DNA of 64,000 nt from Kitasatospora papulosa (GTDB taxonomy: Bacteria; Actinomycetota; Actinomycetes; Streptomycetales; Streptomycetaceae): the NCBI RefSeq assembly GCF_000717245.1, contig NZ_JNYQ01000004.1:930001-994000 (forward strand), in the 5' to 3' direction. The notes under the pieces were generated by a model. It had not been told where the DNA came from. It saw only the letters and a program-made list of their open reading frames with translations, and ran no database searches. Both the position numbers and the translations under genes were made by a program. Below, piece by piece: positions 27,503-35,833 of this stretch (positions within the stretch are counted from its first letter, which is position 1; every line of letters starts with the position of its first letter).

Positions 27503-28339
27503 ATGTCCCACACCGCTCACATACCCAGCCACCGGAAGCCCCGCCGAAGCGCCTCGAAGACGGCGCTGCGGGCAGGAGTTGCCGGTGGCGTCCTCAGCAC
27601 CATCGCGGTCGCGGGTGCCGCCGGTCCGGCTCAGGCCGAGCCGGTGGCCCAGACCATCGAGATGCCCACCATCACCGCCGGGCTCTCCACCTCCGTCGCC
27701 GCGTCCGCGCAGGCGACCCAGGCGGTCGCTCTCGACCTCGAGACGCAGGCCACCGAGGACGCCGCTGCGGCCACCGCCGCCAAGACCGCCAAGAAGGCCA
27801 AGGCCGAGGCGGTCCGCAAGGCCGAGGCCAGGAAGAAGGCCGAAGCAGCCGCCGAGGCCAAGGCGCAGGAGGCCGCCGAGCGCGCCTCCCGCTCCGCCGA
27901 GCGCACCACGCTCAGCGCCTCCACCGGTTCCTCCGACTCCGCCTCGTCGTCGTCCTCGTCGTCGTCGTCCTCGTCGAGCGCCACCGGGTCCGCCGCGTCC
28001 GTCGTCGCGTTCGCCCAGTCCCAGGTCGGCGACGCGTACGTCTCCGGCGGCACCGGCCCGAACTCGTGGGACTGCTCGGGGCTCGTCCAGGCCGCGTTCC
28101 GCACGGTGGGTGTGGACCTGCCGCGTGTCTCGCAGAGCCAGTCGACGGCCGGCACCCAGGTCTCCCTCGACAACCTCCAGCCCGGCGACATCCTGTACTG
28201 GGGCGGCGCGGGCAGCGCCTACCACGTCGGGATCTACGTCGGCGGCGGCCAGTTCGTCGGCGCGCAGAACTCCAGCACGGGCGTCGTGCAGAAGTCCCTG
28301 GACTACGACCCGCCGTCGGGCGCCGTCCGCGTTCTCTGA
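27503..28339 (+). CDS. Secreted NlpC/P60 peptidoglycan endopeptidase
   Basis: The 278-aa protein has a twin-arginine-like basic N-terminus (RKPRRSASKT), a hydrophobic segment and an AQA-type cleavage site. An Ala/Lys/Glu-rich, probably coiled-coil region of about 70 residues and a serine run of about 12 follow. The C-terminal NlpC/P60 domain has its catalytic Cys near residue 191 (NSWDCSGLVQ) and His near 240 (YHVGIYVG). It should cleave D-Glu-meso/LL-Dap bonds in the wall. ATG 27503 lacks a Shine-Dalgarno sequence, so the message may be leaderless. The upstream GTG 27446 is a poorer alternative because it would bury the signal peptide. Confidence 0.87.
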   Translation: MSHTAHIPSHRKPRRSASKTALRAGVAGGVLSTIAVAGAAGPAQAEPVAQTIEMPTITAGLSTSVAASAQATQAVALDLETQATEDAAAATAAKTAKKAKAEAVRKAEARKKAEAAAEAKAQEAAERASRSAERTTLSASTGSSDSASSSSSSSSSSSSATGSAASVVAFAQSQVGDAYVSGGTGPNSWDCSGLVQAAFRTVGVDLPRVSQSQSTAGTQVSLDNLQPGDILYWGGAGSAYHVGIYVGGGQFVGAQNSSTGVVQKSLDYDPPSGAVRVL

Positions 28340-28371
28340 TTCACAAGCGCCGCGCGCCTGAGCACGACCGC

Positions 28372-28404
28372 GGGCCGTCACTCCACCGTTCGGAGTGACG
28401 GCCC
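28372..28404. terminator. Bidirectional terminator between NlpC/P60 and the mannosyltransferase
   Basis: A perfect 13-bp stem (GGGCCGTCACTCC with GGAGTGACGGCCC) and a 7-nt loop lie between two convergent stop codons at 28339 and 28406. It can serve both genes. Confidence 0.75.
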
Positions 28405-28405
28405 G

Positions 28406-29911
28406 TCATCGTGCGCCGGAGGCATCCGGCTCCGAGGCGGTCCTCGCGGGGGCTTCCGGGGCGGTCTCCACCGGACGGCGCTGTCCCGGCACCTGTCCTC
28501 GTCCGGCGTCGGCCCGGTCCCCGCGCAGGAGCAGCACGCCCGCCACGCACACCAGGGCCGCCAGCACGAAGCCGTACGGCGGGGTGGAGCCCGAGGGCTG
28601 CGTCTCGTAGACGAGCGCCGCCGAGAGCACGGTCACCGCTCCCAGGGCCCTGCCCCCGCTCGCGGTGGCGGCCAGCACCGCCGTCGCCCACAGCAGGTAC
28701 CAGGGCTGCACCATCGGCGAGAGCGCGACCAGGGCCAGCAGTGCGAGCCCCAGGGCACGCACGGGTTCCGTCCGTCCGGTCGCCGCGTGAAGGGCGAGGC
28801 GTGCGATCAGCACCAGCGCGATCAGCAGGCCCAGGTTCTGCACGGCGGACTTGACCGGATCCGGGTCGGTCCCGGCCAGCAGTCGCAGGAGTTCACCCAG
28901 GCCCAGGCCCAGGTCGCTGCTGAGGGACAGCGCGGTGTGGATGCGCCCGGCGACGCTCTGGGTCCCGATCCAGCCGAAGCCGGTGCCGCCGAGGAACGTC
29001 ACGCCGACGACGACGGCCGCCGCGACCAGCCCGGGCGCCAGCAGGCCCTTCACGATCCGGCGCGGGACCGGCCCGGTCGCCGCCCGGCCCACCACGACGC
29101 CGACGAACAGCAGGGCCACCGCGGCGGGCGACTTCACCATCATGGCGAGCCCGATGAGCGCCGACCCGGCGATCCACCTCCCGCGCAGGGCGAGCAGCAC
29201 GCCGGCCAGCATGAGACCGGTCATCAGCCCGTCGTTGTGGACGCCTCCGACGACGTGGATGAGCAGCAGCGGGTTCAGCGCCCCGAGCCACAGCGCGGCG
29301 CTCTCGCTGCGTCCGTGCTCCCGGGCGAGGCCGCGCAGGGCCCACACGAGGAGCACGAGCGCGCAGAGGGCGATCAGGCGGATGCCCAGCACGGCGGGCA
29401 CGAGGGTGCCGCCGGTCGTCCACGCGACGCCGCGTGCGAGGAGGAGGAAGAACGGGCCGTAGGGGGCCGGGGTGTCGGTCCAGTGCCCGCCGACGCTGGC
29501 CGCGGCGTCGCCGCCCGGACCGCCGGGGTCGAGGACGGACGGGCCCACGCTGTAGACGTCGTGCCCTTCGAGGACCATCGCGCCCTGCGCGATGTAGCTG
29601 TAGACGTCGGCGGAGTACAGCGGGGGTGTGAGGACCAGCGGCGCCGTCCACCATCCGAGGGTGACGAGGGTGTCGCGTACGGAGGCTCCTGCCCTGCCGT
29701 ACAGCCACCAGGCGACGACGAGCACCGTGAGGCCGCCGTAGGCCAGTGCGTAGCCCGCCGCTCTCACCGCGGGACCGTGGTCCACCCACAGGCCCCACGG
29801 GTCGTGGGCCGGAAGCGTGCCGACGGCCCAGCCGCCCAGCGCGATCGCCGCCGACCCGGCAGCGCCGAGCCGTCGCAAGCCGCCGGTGGTCCATGTCGCT
29901 GTTGCCCCCAT
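28406..29911 (-). CDS. GT-C polyprenol-phosphomannose-dependent mannosyltransferase (MptB-like)
   Basis: The 501-aa membrane protein has about 12 hydrophobic segments. Its early loop LYSADVYSYIAQGAMVLEGHDVYSVGP carries the Asp motif of GT-C transferases, and NPLLLIHVVGGVHNDGLM is typical of the MptB/alpha-1,6-mannosyltransferase family. Such enzymes extend lipoglycan or other cell-surface mannans from polyprenyl-phosphate mannose on the outer face of the membrane. The C-terminal 40 residues are polar and Arg/Pro/Ala-rich. Start ATG 29909-29911. Exact acceptor unknown. Confidence 0.8.
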   Translation of the reverse strand: MGATATWTTGGLRRLGAAGSAAIALGGWAVGTLPAHDPWGLWVDHGPAVRAAGYALAYGGLTVLVVAWWLYGRAGASVRDTLVTLGWWTAPLVLTPPLYSADVYSYIAQGAMVLEGHDVYSVGPSVLDPGGPGGDAAASVGGHWTDTPAPYGPFFLLLARGVAWTTGGTLVPAVLGIRLIALCALVLLVWALRGLAREHGRSESAALWLGALNPLLLIHVVGGVHNDGLMTGLMLAGVLLALRGRWIAGSALIGLAMMVKSPAAVALLFVGVVVGRAATGPVPRRIVKGLLAPGLVAAAVVVGVTFLGGTGFGWIGTQSVAGRIHTALSLSSDLGLGLGELLRLLAGTDPDPVKSAVQNLGLLIALVLIARLALHAATGRTEPVRALGLALLALVALSPMVQPWYLLWATAVLAATASGGRALGAVTVLSAALVYETQPSGSTPPYGFVLAALVCVAGVLLLRGDRADAGRGQVPGQRRPVETAPEAPARTASEPDASGAR

Positions 29912-29978
29912 GGACCGAACCTATCGCAGGGCGGACCGCCGGGGTCCGGGGCCCGGGGCAACCCCCGGGCCCGTCCGC

Positions 29979-31262
29979 TCAGGCCTTCGGGGCGACCTTC
30001 GAGAGGCCGTTGATGATGCGGTCCATGGCGTCGCCGCCCGTCGGGTCGGTGAGGTTGGCGAGCATCTTCAGCGTGAACTTCATCAGGACCGGGTGGGTCA
30101 GGCCGCGCTGGGTGGCGATCTTCATGACCTTCGGGTTCCCGATCATCTTCACGAACGCGCGGCCCAGCGTGTAGTACCCGCCGTAGGTGTCCTTGAGGAT
30201 CTTCGGGTAGTGCTGCAGGGCCAGTTCCCGCTGGGCGGGGGTGGCGCGGGCGTGCGCCTGGACGATGACGTCCGCGGCGATCTGGCCCGACTCCATGGCG
30301 TAGGCGATGCCTTCGCCGTTGAACGGGTTGACGAGCCCGCCCGCGTCACCGACGAGCAGCAGGCCCTTGGTGTAATGCGGCTGCCGGTTGAACGCCATCG
30401 GGAGCGCGGCCCCGCGGATCGGCGTCGTCATGTTCTCCGGGGTGTAGCCCCAGTCCTCCGGCATCGAGGCGCACCAGGCCTTGAGGACCTCGCGCCAGTC
30501 GAGCTCCTTGAAGGCGGAGGAGGAGTTCAGGATGCCGAGGCCGACGTTGGACGTGCCGTCGCCCATGCCGAAGATCCAGCCGTAGCCCGGCAGCAGACGG
30601 TCCTCGGCGCCACGGCGGTCCCACAGCTCCAGCCAGGACTCCAGGTAGTCGTCGTCGTGCCGGGGCGAGGTGAAGTACGTGCGGACCGCGACGCCCATCG
30701 GGCGGTCCTCCCGGCGGTGCAGGCCCATGTTGAGGGACAGCCGGGTGGAGTTGCCGTCGGCGGCGACGACGAGCGGGGCGTGGAAGGTGACCGGCGTCTT
30801 CTCCTCGCCGAGCTTGGCGTGGACACCGGTGATGCGGCCGGTGCGCTCGTCCTTGACCGGTTCCCCGACGTTGCAGCGCTCGTACAGCCGCGCGCCCGCC
30901 TTCTGCGCGTTCCGGGCCAGCTGCTCGTCGAAGTCGTCGCGCTTGCGGACCAGACCGTAGTCCGGGTACGAGGCGAGATCCGGCCAGTCCAGCTGGAGGC
31001 GGACACCGCCGCCGATGATGCGCAGGCCCTTGTTGCGCAGCCAGCCGGCCTCTTCGGAGATGTCGATGCCCATGGAGACGAGCTGCTTGGTGGCGCGCGG
31101 GGTGAGACCGTCGCCGCAGACCTTCTCACGCGGGAAGGCCGTCTTCTCCAGGAGGAGGACGTCGAGTCCGGCCTTCGCGAGGTAGTACGCGGTCGTGGAG
31201 CCGGCTGGGCCCGCTCCGACGACGATCACGTCCGCGCTGTGTTCGGAGAGGGGCTCGGTCAC
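29979..31262 (-). CDS. menJ: FAD-dependent geranylgeranyl reductase family protein, probably menaquinone reductase MenJ
   Basis: The 427-aa flavoprotein has an N-terminal Rossmann motif VVGAGPAGSTTA, CGDGLTPRA, GYGWIFGMGDG and the family motif GDAGGLVNPFNGEGIAYAMESG. These are shared with geranylgeranyl reductases and Mycobacterium MenJ, which saturates isoprene units of menaquinone. Streptomyces menaquinones are partly saturated, and menG lies two genes away, favouring that role over archaeal-type lipid reduction. The start is GTG 31260-31262, with GGGAG 8 nt upstream; the longer frame overlaps the divergent GNAT promoter. The menJ name is inferred from family and context. Confidence 0.78.
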   Translation of the reverse strand: MTEPLSEHSADVIVVGAGPAGSTTAYYLAKAGLDVLLLEKTAFPREKVCGDGLTPRATKQLVSMGIDISEEAGWLRNKGLRIIGGGVRLQLDWPDLASYPDYGLVRKRDDFDEQLARNAQKAGARLYERCNVGEPVKDERTGRITGVHAKLGEEKTPVTFHAPLVVAADGNSTRLSLNMGLHRREDRPMGVAVRTYFTSPRHDDDYLESWLELWDRRGAEDRLLPGYGWIFGMGDGTSNVGLGILNSSSAFKELDWREVLKAWCASMPEDWGYTPENMTTPIRGAALPMAFNRQPHYTKGLLLVGDAGGLVNPFNGEGIAYAMESGQIAADVIVQAHARATPAQRELALQHYPKILKDTYGGYYTLGRAFVKMIGNPKVMKIATQRGLTHPVLMKFTLKMLANLTDPTGGDAMDRIINGLSKVAPKA

Positions 31263-31359
31263 GGTCGGATCTCCCGAAGACTCGAATTCGCGTGCCGCGC
31301 GGCACATGTCGCGTGCAGTCTATGGGTGCCTGCTGATCAACCTCCCGAAGGGCTCCCCG

Positions 31360-31878
31360 ATGACGCACGTGCCTGGTTCGACCCCGTCCGTACATCTGCG
31401 CGTCCCCACCGACGAGGACGCCCTTGCCTGGTACCGGGTGTTCGACGATCCGGAGGTGATGGAGTTCCTCGGCAGCCGCCGGGCGGAGTACTCGGTGTAC
31501 GAGGAGTTGACCGCCCGCCAGCGCCGCCACGACGCCGAGCTCGGCCACTGTCTGTGGACGGTGCTGGACGAGACCGGCCAGGTCCTCGGGTTCACGGGCG
31601 CACAGCCCTGGCCGCACACGTCGTTCGGGCCGGTGGGCGAGGTCGAGATCGGCTGGCGCCTGGGCCGGGCCTCCTGGGGCCGGGGCTACGCCACCGCCGC
31701 CGCGCGCGTCACGCTGGAGCGGATGAGGGCGCTCGGGGTGCGCGAGGTCGTGGCGATGATCAACGCACGGAACGCCCGCTCGATGGCGGTGGCGGTACGT
31801 CTCGGCATGCGACAGGCCGAGACGTACACGAGTCCCGTGTCGAAGCAGGAGGCGTACTGCTTCCGGCTGGAGCTCTGA
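31360..31878 (+). CDS. GNAT family N-acetyltransferase (RimJ/RimL-like)
   Basis: The 172-aa protein has the GNAT fold. EVEIGWRLGRASWGRGYATAAA contains the acetyl-CoA-binding RxxGxG/A loop, and NARNARSMAVAVRLGMRQ is the usual C-terminal block of RimJ/L-type transferases. The substrate is unknown. ATG 31360 has GAAGGG 7 nt upstream. It is divergent from menJ and convergent with menG (6 nt between stops). Confidence 0.83.
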   Translation: MTHVPGSTPSVHLRVPTDEDALAWYRVFDDPEVMEFLGSRRAEYSVYEELTARQRRHDAELGHCLWTVLDETGQVLGFTGAQPWPHTSFGPVGEVEIGWRLGRASWGRGYATAAARVTLERMRALGVREVVAMINARNARSMAVAVRLGMRQAETYTSPVSKQEAYCFRLEL

Positions 31879-31884
31879 GCCCGG

Positions 31885-32577
31885 TCAGGCGCGCACACCC
31901 CGGTGGAGTGCCACCACTCCGCCGGTGAGGTCGCGCCAGGCCACGTCCGACCAGCCGGCCTTCTGCAGCAGCGTCGCCAGGCCGGCCTGGTCGGGCCAGG
32001 CGCGGATCGACTCGGCGAGGTAGACGTAGGCGTCCGGGTTGGACGACACCGCCCGTGCCACCGGCGGCAGCGCCCGCATCAGGTACTCCGTGTAGACGGT
32101 CCGGAAGGGCGCCCACGTGGGCTGGGAGAACTCGCAGATCACGACCCGGCCGCCGCGCCTGGTGACCCGGTACAGCTCGCTGAGAGCCGCGCCGGTGTCC
32201 TGGATGTTGCGGAGCCCGAAGGAGATGGTGACCGTGTCGAAGGTCTCGTCCTTGAAGGGCAGCTTCGTGCCGTCACCCGCGGTGAACGGCATCCACGGGT
32301 GGCGTTCCTTGCCGACCCTGAGCATGCCGATCGAGAAGTCGCAGGGCACCACGTAGGCACCGGCGCGGGCGAACGGCTGCGAGGAGGTGGCCGTACCGGC
32401 CGCGAGGTCGAGGATCTTCTGCGCCGGGCGCGCGTCGACGGCCCGGGCGACCTCCTTGCGCCACAGCCGCGCCTGGCCGAGCGACAGCACGTCGTTGGTG
32501 AGGTCGTAGTTCGCCGCCACGTCGTCGAACATCGAGGCGACTTCGTGCGGCTGCTTGTCCAGGGATGCTCGGGTCAC
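31885..32577 (-). CDS. menG: Demethylmenaquinone methyltransferase
   Basis: The 230-aa class I SAM methyltransferase has ILDLAAGTATSS as the SAM motif I, PFKDETFDTVTISFGLRNIQD (the UbiE/MenG signature) and RVVICEFSQPT. It methylates demethylmenaquinone in the last step of menaquinone synthesis. The start is GTG 32575-32577, giving the conserved TRASLDKQPHEVASMFDDVA. Unusually, GGGAGG abuts the GTG directly with no spacer, so initiation may be weak or the start may lie slightly elsewhere. Confidence 0.92.
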   Translation of the reverse strand: MTRASLDKQPHEVASMFDDVAANYDLTNDVLSLGQARLWRKEVARAVDARPAQKILDLAAGTATSSQPFARAGAYVVPCDFSIGMLRVGKERHPWMPFTAGDGTKLPFKDETFDTVTISFGLRNIQDTGAALSELYRVTRRGGRVVICEFSQPTWAPFRTVYTEYLMRALPPVARAVSSNPDAYVYLAESIRAWPDQAGLATLLQKAGWSDVAWRDLTGGVVALHRGVRA

Positions 32578-32914
32578 CCTCCCATTCAAGCAGCCCGGCC
32601 CGCGGTGCCTCGCGGCGGCGTGGAACGGCTTCGGCGTTTTCCGTGCGGACGGGGGCCGTCGCACGGCGGGACCGGCACCGGGGGCACACGTCCGCACGGT
32701 CGTCCGTGATTTCGGGAACAGCACCGCCTTGATCATCGTCTGACCGGGCGAGGGAAAGGGGTTTCCGCGCCCGTGCCCCCGGCGACTCCCGTACGACGGA
32801 CGGGGGCGCGGGCTGCCGGGCGCGGACGGGAAGCACACGGGCACCGGCTGCCCGAGAAGCAGGTCAGCGTGCGGGGCGGACGATCCTTCCGTCCCGGGCG
32901 GCCACACCGAGACC
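32578..32914. other. Intergenic region between divergent menG and DUF3152 genes
   Basis: This 337-bp divergent spacer must hold both promoters. I see no convincing coding frame, no clear -10/-35 pair and no strong dyad. Confidence 0.3.
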
Positions 32915-33889
32915 ATGGACATTCACCACCGCATGCACAGTGACGAGAACCATCGAAGACGGAACGCGGGCGCGGCCGGAGGCGGCCGGGGGGCCGGGGC
33001 GTCGGCGCCGGGAAGGCGGCCTCCGGGCGCCCGGGGACGGGCCGCGGGCCGCCGGTCGCGCCTGCGGCGACGGCGTGCGGGCCTCACCGGGGCGGTCCTC
33101 GCGGCCGCCGTCGTGGCGGCGTTCCTCCACGTCTTCCCGCCGTGGCAGGACGCCGACGCGGCCGCCGACACCGCCGCTGCCGGACCGGAGCGGTCCGGGG
33201 CAGCCTCGTCCCCGGCCCCCGTCCCGCCCTCGAAGCCCGCTCCGGCGAGCCCGGAGGCCGAGGGGGCGGCCGGGAGATCACCGGACACCGAAGAGGCCCC
33301 GGCCGAGGAGGAGCCCGTGGACGCCGGTTCCGTGCCCCTCTCGGGTCCCGGCACCTTCACGGTGGCGCGCGAGGGCGTCAGGCCGGGCGGCGGCAGCCGC
33401 TACCGCGTCGAGGTGGAGGACGGCATCGGCGTGGACCCGGACCGCGCCGCCGAGGACGTCGCGCGGATACTCTCCGACCCCCGGGGCTGGAGCGAGGGAG
33501 GAAGCCGCGCCTTCCGCCAGGTGGACGACGGGTCGGCGGGGCTGGTGATCCGGATAGGGACTCCGAGGACCACCGACCGGCTCTGCGGGCGGTACGGCCT
33601 CGACACCAGGGGCGAGGTGAACTGCCGCGGCGGGAAGAACGTCATGGTCAATCTCGCCCGGTGGCAGTTGGGTTCACCGACGTTCGACGGGACCGCCTCC
33701 GAGTACCGGGCCCTCATCATCAACCACGAGGTGGGGCACTGGCTGGGCCACGGACACGAGACCTGCCCCGGCTCCGGCAGCCCCGCCCCCGCCATGATGC
33801 AGCAGATCAAGGGGCTGAAGGGCTGCGTGTCCAACGCCTGGCCCTACGACGGGAAGGGCCGTTACCTGGGCGGCCCGTCCGTGCCGTAG
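32915..33889 (+). CDS. DUF3152 protein, membrane-anchored metzincin-like peptidase
   Basis: The 324-aa protein has a very Arg/Gly-rich cytoplasmic N-terminus (about 55 residues), one transmembrane segment (LTGAVLAAAVVAAFLHVF) and a Pro/Ala/Glu linker. The C-terminal DUF3152 domain contains NHEVGHWLGHGHETC, a full zinc-binding HExxHxxGxxH motif, and ends KGLKGCVSNAWPYDG. Two cysteine pairs suggest an exported domain. The family is common in actinobacteria and its substrate is unknown. ATG 32915 gives the whole anchor. Confidence 0.83.
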   Translation: MDIHHRMHSDENHRRRNAGAAGGGRGAGASAPGRRPPGARGRAAGRRSRLRRRRAGLTGAVLAAAVVAAFLHVFPPWQDADAAADTAAAGPERSGAASSPAPVPPSKPAPASPEAEGAAGRSPDTEEAPAEEEPVDAGSVPLSGPGTFTVAREGVRPGGGSRYRVEVEDGIGVDPDRAAEDVARILSDPRGWSEGGSRAFRQVDDGSAGLVIRIGTPRTTDRLCGRYGLDTRGEVNCRGGKNVMVNLARWQLGSPTFDGTASEYRALIINHEVGHWLGHGHETCPGSGSPAPAMMQQIKGLKGCVSNAWPYDGKGRYLGGPSVP

Positions 33890-33909
33890 AGCTGCTCCGG
33901 GCGCCCCGG

Positions 33910-34554
33910 TCACCGCCGCCGGTACACCAGCCGTCCGCCGAGGACGGTCGCCACGCAGGTGGTGGCGCCCGCCGCGCACAGCGCCGCTTCGTCCGGTACG
34001 TCGAAGACCGCGAGGTCGGCGCGGGCGCCGACCGTGAGCGGGCCGTGCGCGGATCCCGCGAGGTCGCGGCCCCGGCGGAAGGGGTCCAGGTCCGGCTCGT
34101 CGGCCGGGGCCCCGGCCGGCGGGACGACCGCCAGGCCCGCGCGGCCCACGGCCGTGCGTACGGCGGGGTCGGCGAACCCGCCCGCGACGTGGGTGGTGCC
34201 GTGGCGCAGCATGCGCTGGAGCCCTCGGCGTACGCTGCCGGCTCTGCGGGGCTCGTCCATCCGCGCGGCCAGCCGCTCGAAGTCCGTCCCGGTCAGGGGC
34301 TCTTCGCCGAGCTCGTCGGCCTCGCGCGGGTCGGGGTGGTAGCAGCGGGTCAGCAGGGGGACGGCGTCCCACTGGCGCAGTCCGGGGGTGAGGACGCCCG
34401 GCCACCGGCGGATCCGGGCGGCGGGGTGGGCGGCCGTCACCACGTCGTACGGCCCGACGGCCACGATCCGGTCGCCGTCCACCGCGACCGCGCCGCCGTC
34501 CACGCCCGCCGCGCCGACCGGCAGGACCAGCGGAGCGGCGTGAACGGTCAGCAC
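33910..34554 (-). CDS. Amidohydrolase-like protein lacking the metal-binding core
   Basis: The 214-aa protein has the start (GGAVAVDGDRIVAVGPYD...TPGL) and end (PLTVGARADLAVFDVPDE...VATVLGGRLVYRR) of an imidazolonepropionase/cytosine-deaminase-type amidohydrolase. Where the family has the HxH metal motif after TPGL, this protein reads RQWDAV. Only the sequence LRHGTTHVAGG from the barrel is recognisable, and total length is about half of normal. It is probably not a hydrolase. It follows mqnC by 7 nt, so it is co-transcribed with menaquinone synthesis. Start GTG 34552-34554. Confidence 0.72.
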   Translation of the reverse strand: MLTVHAAPLVLPVGAAGVDGGAVAVDGDRIVAVGPYDVVTAAHPAARIRRWPGVLTPGLRQWDAVPLLTRCYHPDPREADELGEEPLTGTDFERLAARMDEPRRAGSVRRGLQRMLRHGTTHVAGGFADPAVRTAVGRAGLAVVPPAGAPADEPDLDPFRRGRDLAGSAHGPLTVGARADLAVFDVPDEAALCAAGATTCVATVLGGRLVYRRR

Positions 34555-34561
34555 GAGCCGC

Positions 34562-35761
34562 TCAGTTGGCGTCGAGGAGCTTGAGCTCCGGGTGTGCCGT
34601 GCCGCCGTCGATCGCGGTGGAGGAGATGTGCGAGACGACCCGCTCGTCGACCGGGTCGTTCGCCGGGTCGTCGTGGACGACGAGGTGCTCGTAGGTCGTG
34701 GCCCGCTGGGCCGGGACGCGTCCCGCCTTGCGGATCAGGTCGATGATCTCGAGCCGGTTCGAGCGGTGCCGGGCGCCGGCCGAGGAGACGACGTTCTCCT
34801 CCAGCATGATCGAGCCCAGGTCGTCCGCGCCGTAGTGCAGGGACAGCTGGCCGACCTCCTTGCCGGTGGTCAGCCAGGAGCCCTGGATGTGGGCGACGTT
34901 GTCGAGGAAGAGCCGGGCGATGGCGATCATCCGCAGGTACTCGAAGAGCGTGGCCTGCGTCTGCCCCTTCAGCTTGTTGTTCTCCGGCTGGTAGGTGTAC
35001 GGGATGAAGGCGCGGAAGCCGCCCGTACGGTCCTGGACGTCACGGATCATGCGCAGGTGCTCGATGCGCTCGGCGTTGGTCTCGCCGGTGCCCATCAGCA
35101 TGGTGGAGGTCGACTCGACGCCGAGACCGTGGGCGATCTCCATGATCTCCAGCCAGCGCTCGCCGGATTCCTTGAGCGGGGCGATCGCCGTGCGCGGCCG
35201 CTCGGGCAGCAGCTCGGCGCCCGCGCCGGCGAAGGAGTCGAGACCGGCGGCGTGGATCCGCTCGATGGCCTCCTTCGCGGAGACGCCCGAGATGCGGGCC
35301 ATGTGCTCGATCTCGGAGGCGCCCAGCGAGTGGATGACCAACTGCGGGAACGCCTTCTTGATCGCGGAGAAGTGCTCCTCGTAGTACTCCACGCCGTAGT
35401 CCGGGTGGTGGCCGCCCTGGAACATGATCTGCGTGCCGCCCAGCTCGACGGTCTCCGCGCAGCGGCGCAGGATGTCGTCGAGGTCCCGGGACCAGCCCTT
35501 GGCGGTGTCCTTGGGCGGCGCGTAGAACGCGCAGAACTTGCAGGCCGTGACACAGACGTTGGTGTAGTTGATGTTGCGCTCGATGATGTACGTCGCGATG
35601 TGCTCCGTACCGGCGTAACGGCGGCGGCGCACGGCGTCGGCCGCGGCGCCCAGCGCGTGCAGCGGAGCCGACCTGTACAGGTCGAGCGCCTCCTCCGGGG
35701 AGATCCGCCCGCCTTCGGCGGCGCGGTCGAGGACGGGCTGAAGGTCGGCCTTCTCGGTCAC
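34562..35761 (-). CDS. mqnC: Cyclic dehypoxanthinyl futalosine synthase (radical SAM)
   Basis: The 399-aa enzyme cyclises dehypoxanthine futalosine in the futalosine menaquinone pathway used by Streptomyces. The radical-SAM cluster motif CxxxCxxC is at Cys70, Cys74 and Cys77 (CVTACKFC). IMFQGGHHPDYG, FAGAGAELLPERPR and IQGSWLTTGKEVGQLSLHYGADD are characteristic MqnC blocks. GTG 35759-35761 has AAAGGTG about 9 nt upstream. The degenerate amidohydrolase follows in the same operon, and the kinase gene precedes it after 72 nt. Confidence 0.94.
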   Translation of the reverse strand: MTEKADLQPVLDRAAEGGRISPEEALDLYRSAPLHALGAAADAVRRRRYAGTEHIATYIIERNINYTNVCVTACKFCAFYAPPKDTAKGWSRDLDDILRRCAETVELGGTQIMFQGGHHPDYGVEYYEEHFSAIKKAFPQLVIHSLGASEIEHMARISGVSAKEAIERIHAAGLDSFAGAGAELLPERPRTAIAPLKESGERWLEIMEIAHGLGVESTSTMLMGTGETNAERIEHLRMIRDVQDRTGGFRAFIPYTYQPENNKLKGQTQATLFEYLRMIAIARLFLDNVAHIQGSWLTTGKEVGQLSLHYGADDLGSIMLEENVVSSAGARHRSNRLEIIDLIRKAGRVPAQRATTYEHLVVHDDPANDPVDERVVSHISSTAIDGGTAHPELKLLDAN

Positions 35762-35833
35762 CGGGCTGTCACCTTTCGGCGGTTCTTCTGCTGTTCCACG
35801 GACCGATCCAGCCTACGCCAGCCCTTGCCGAGG

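Noticed and set aside
28341..28691. Minus-strand frame overlapping the terminator and the mannosyltransferase end
   Set aside because: It is a shadow frame with Gly/Arg/Ala composition that crosses a perfect 13-bp terminator.
35095..35553. Arg/Ser-rich minus-strand frame inside mqnC
   Set aside because: It is a shifted-frame shadow of the radical SAM gene with typical Arg/Ser/Pro composition.
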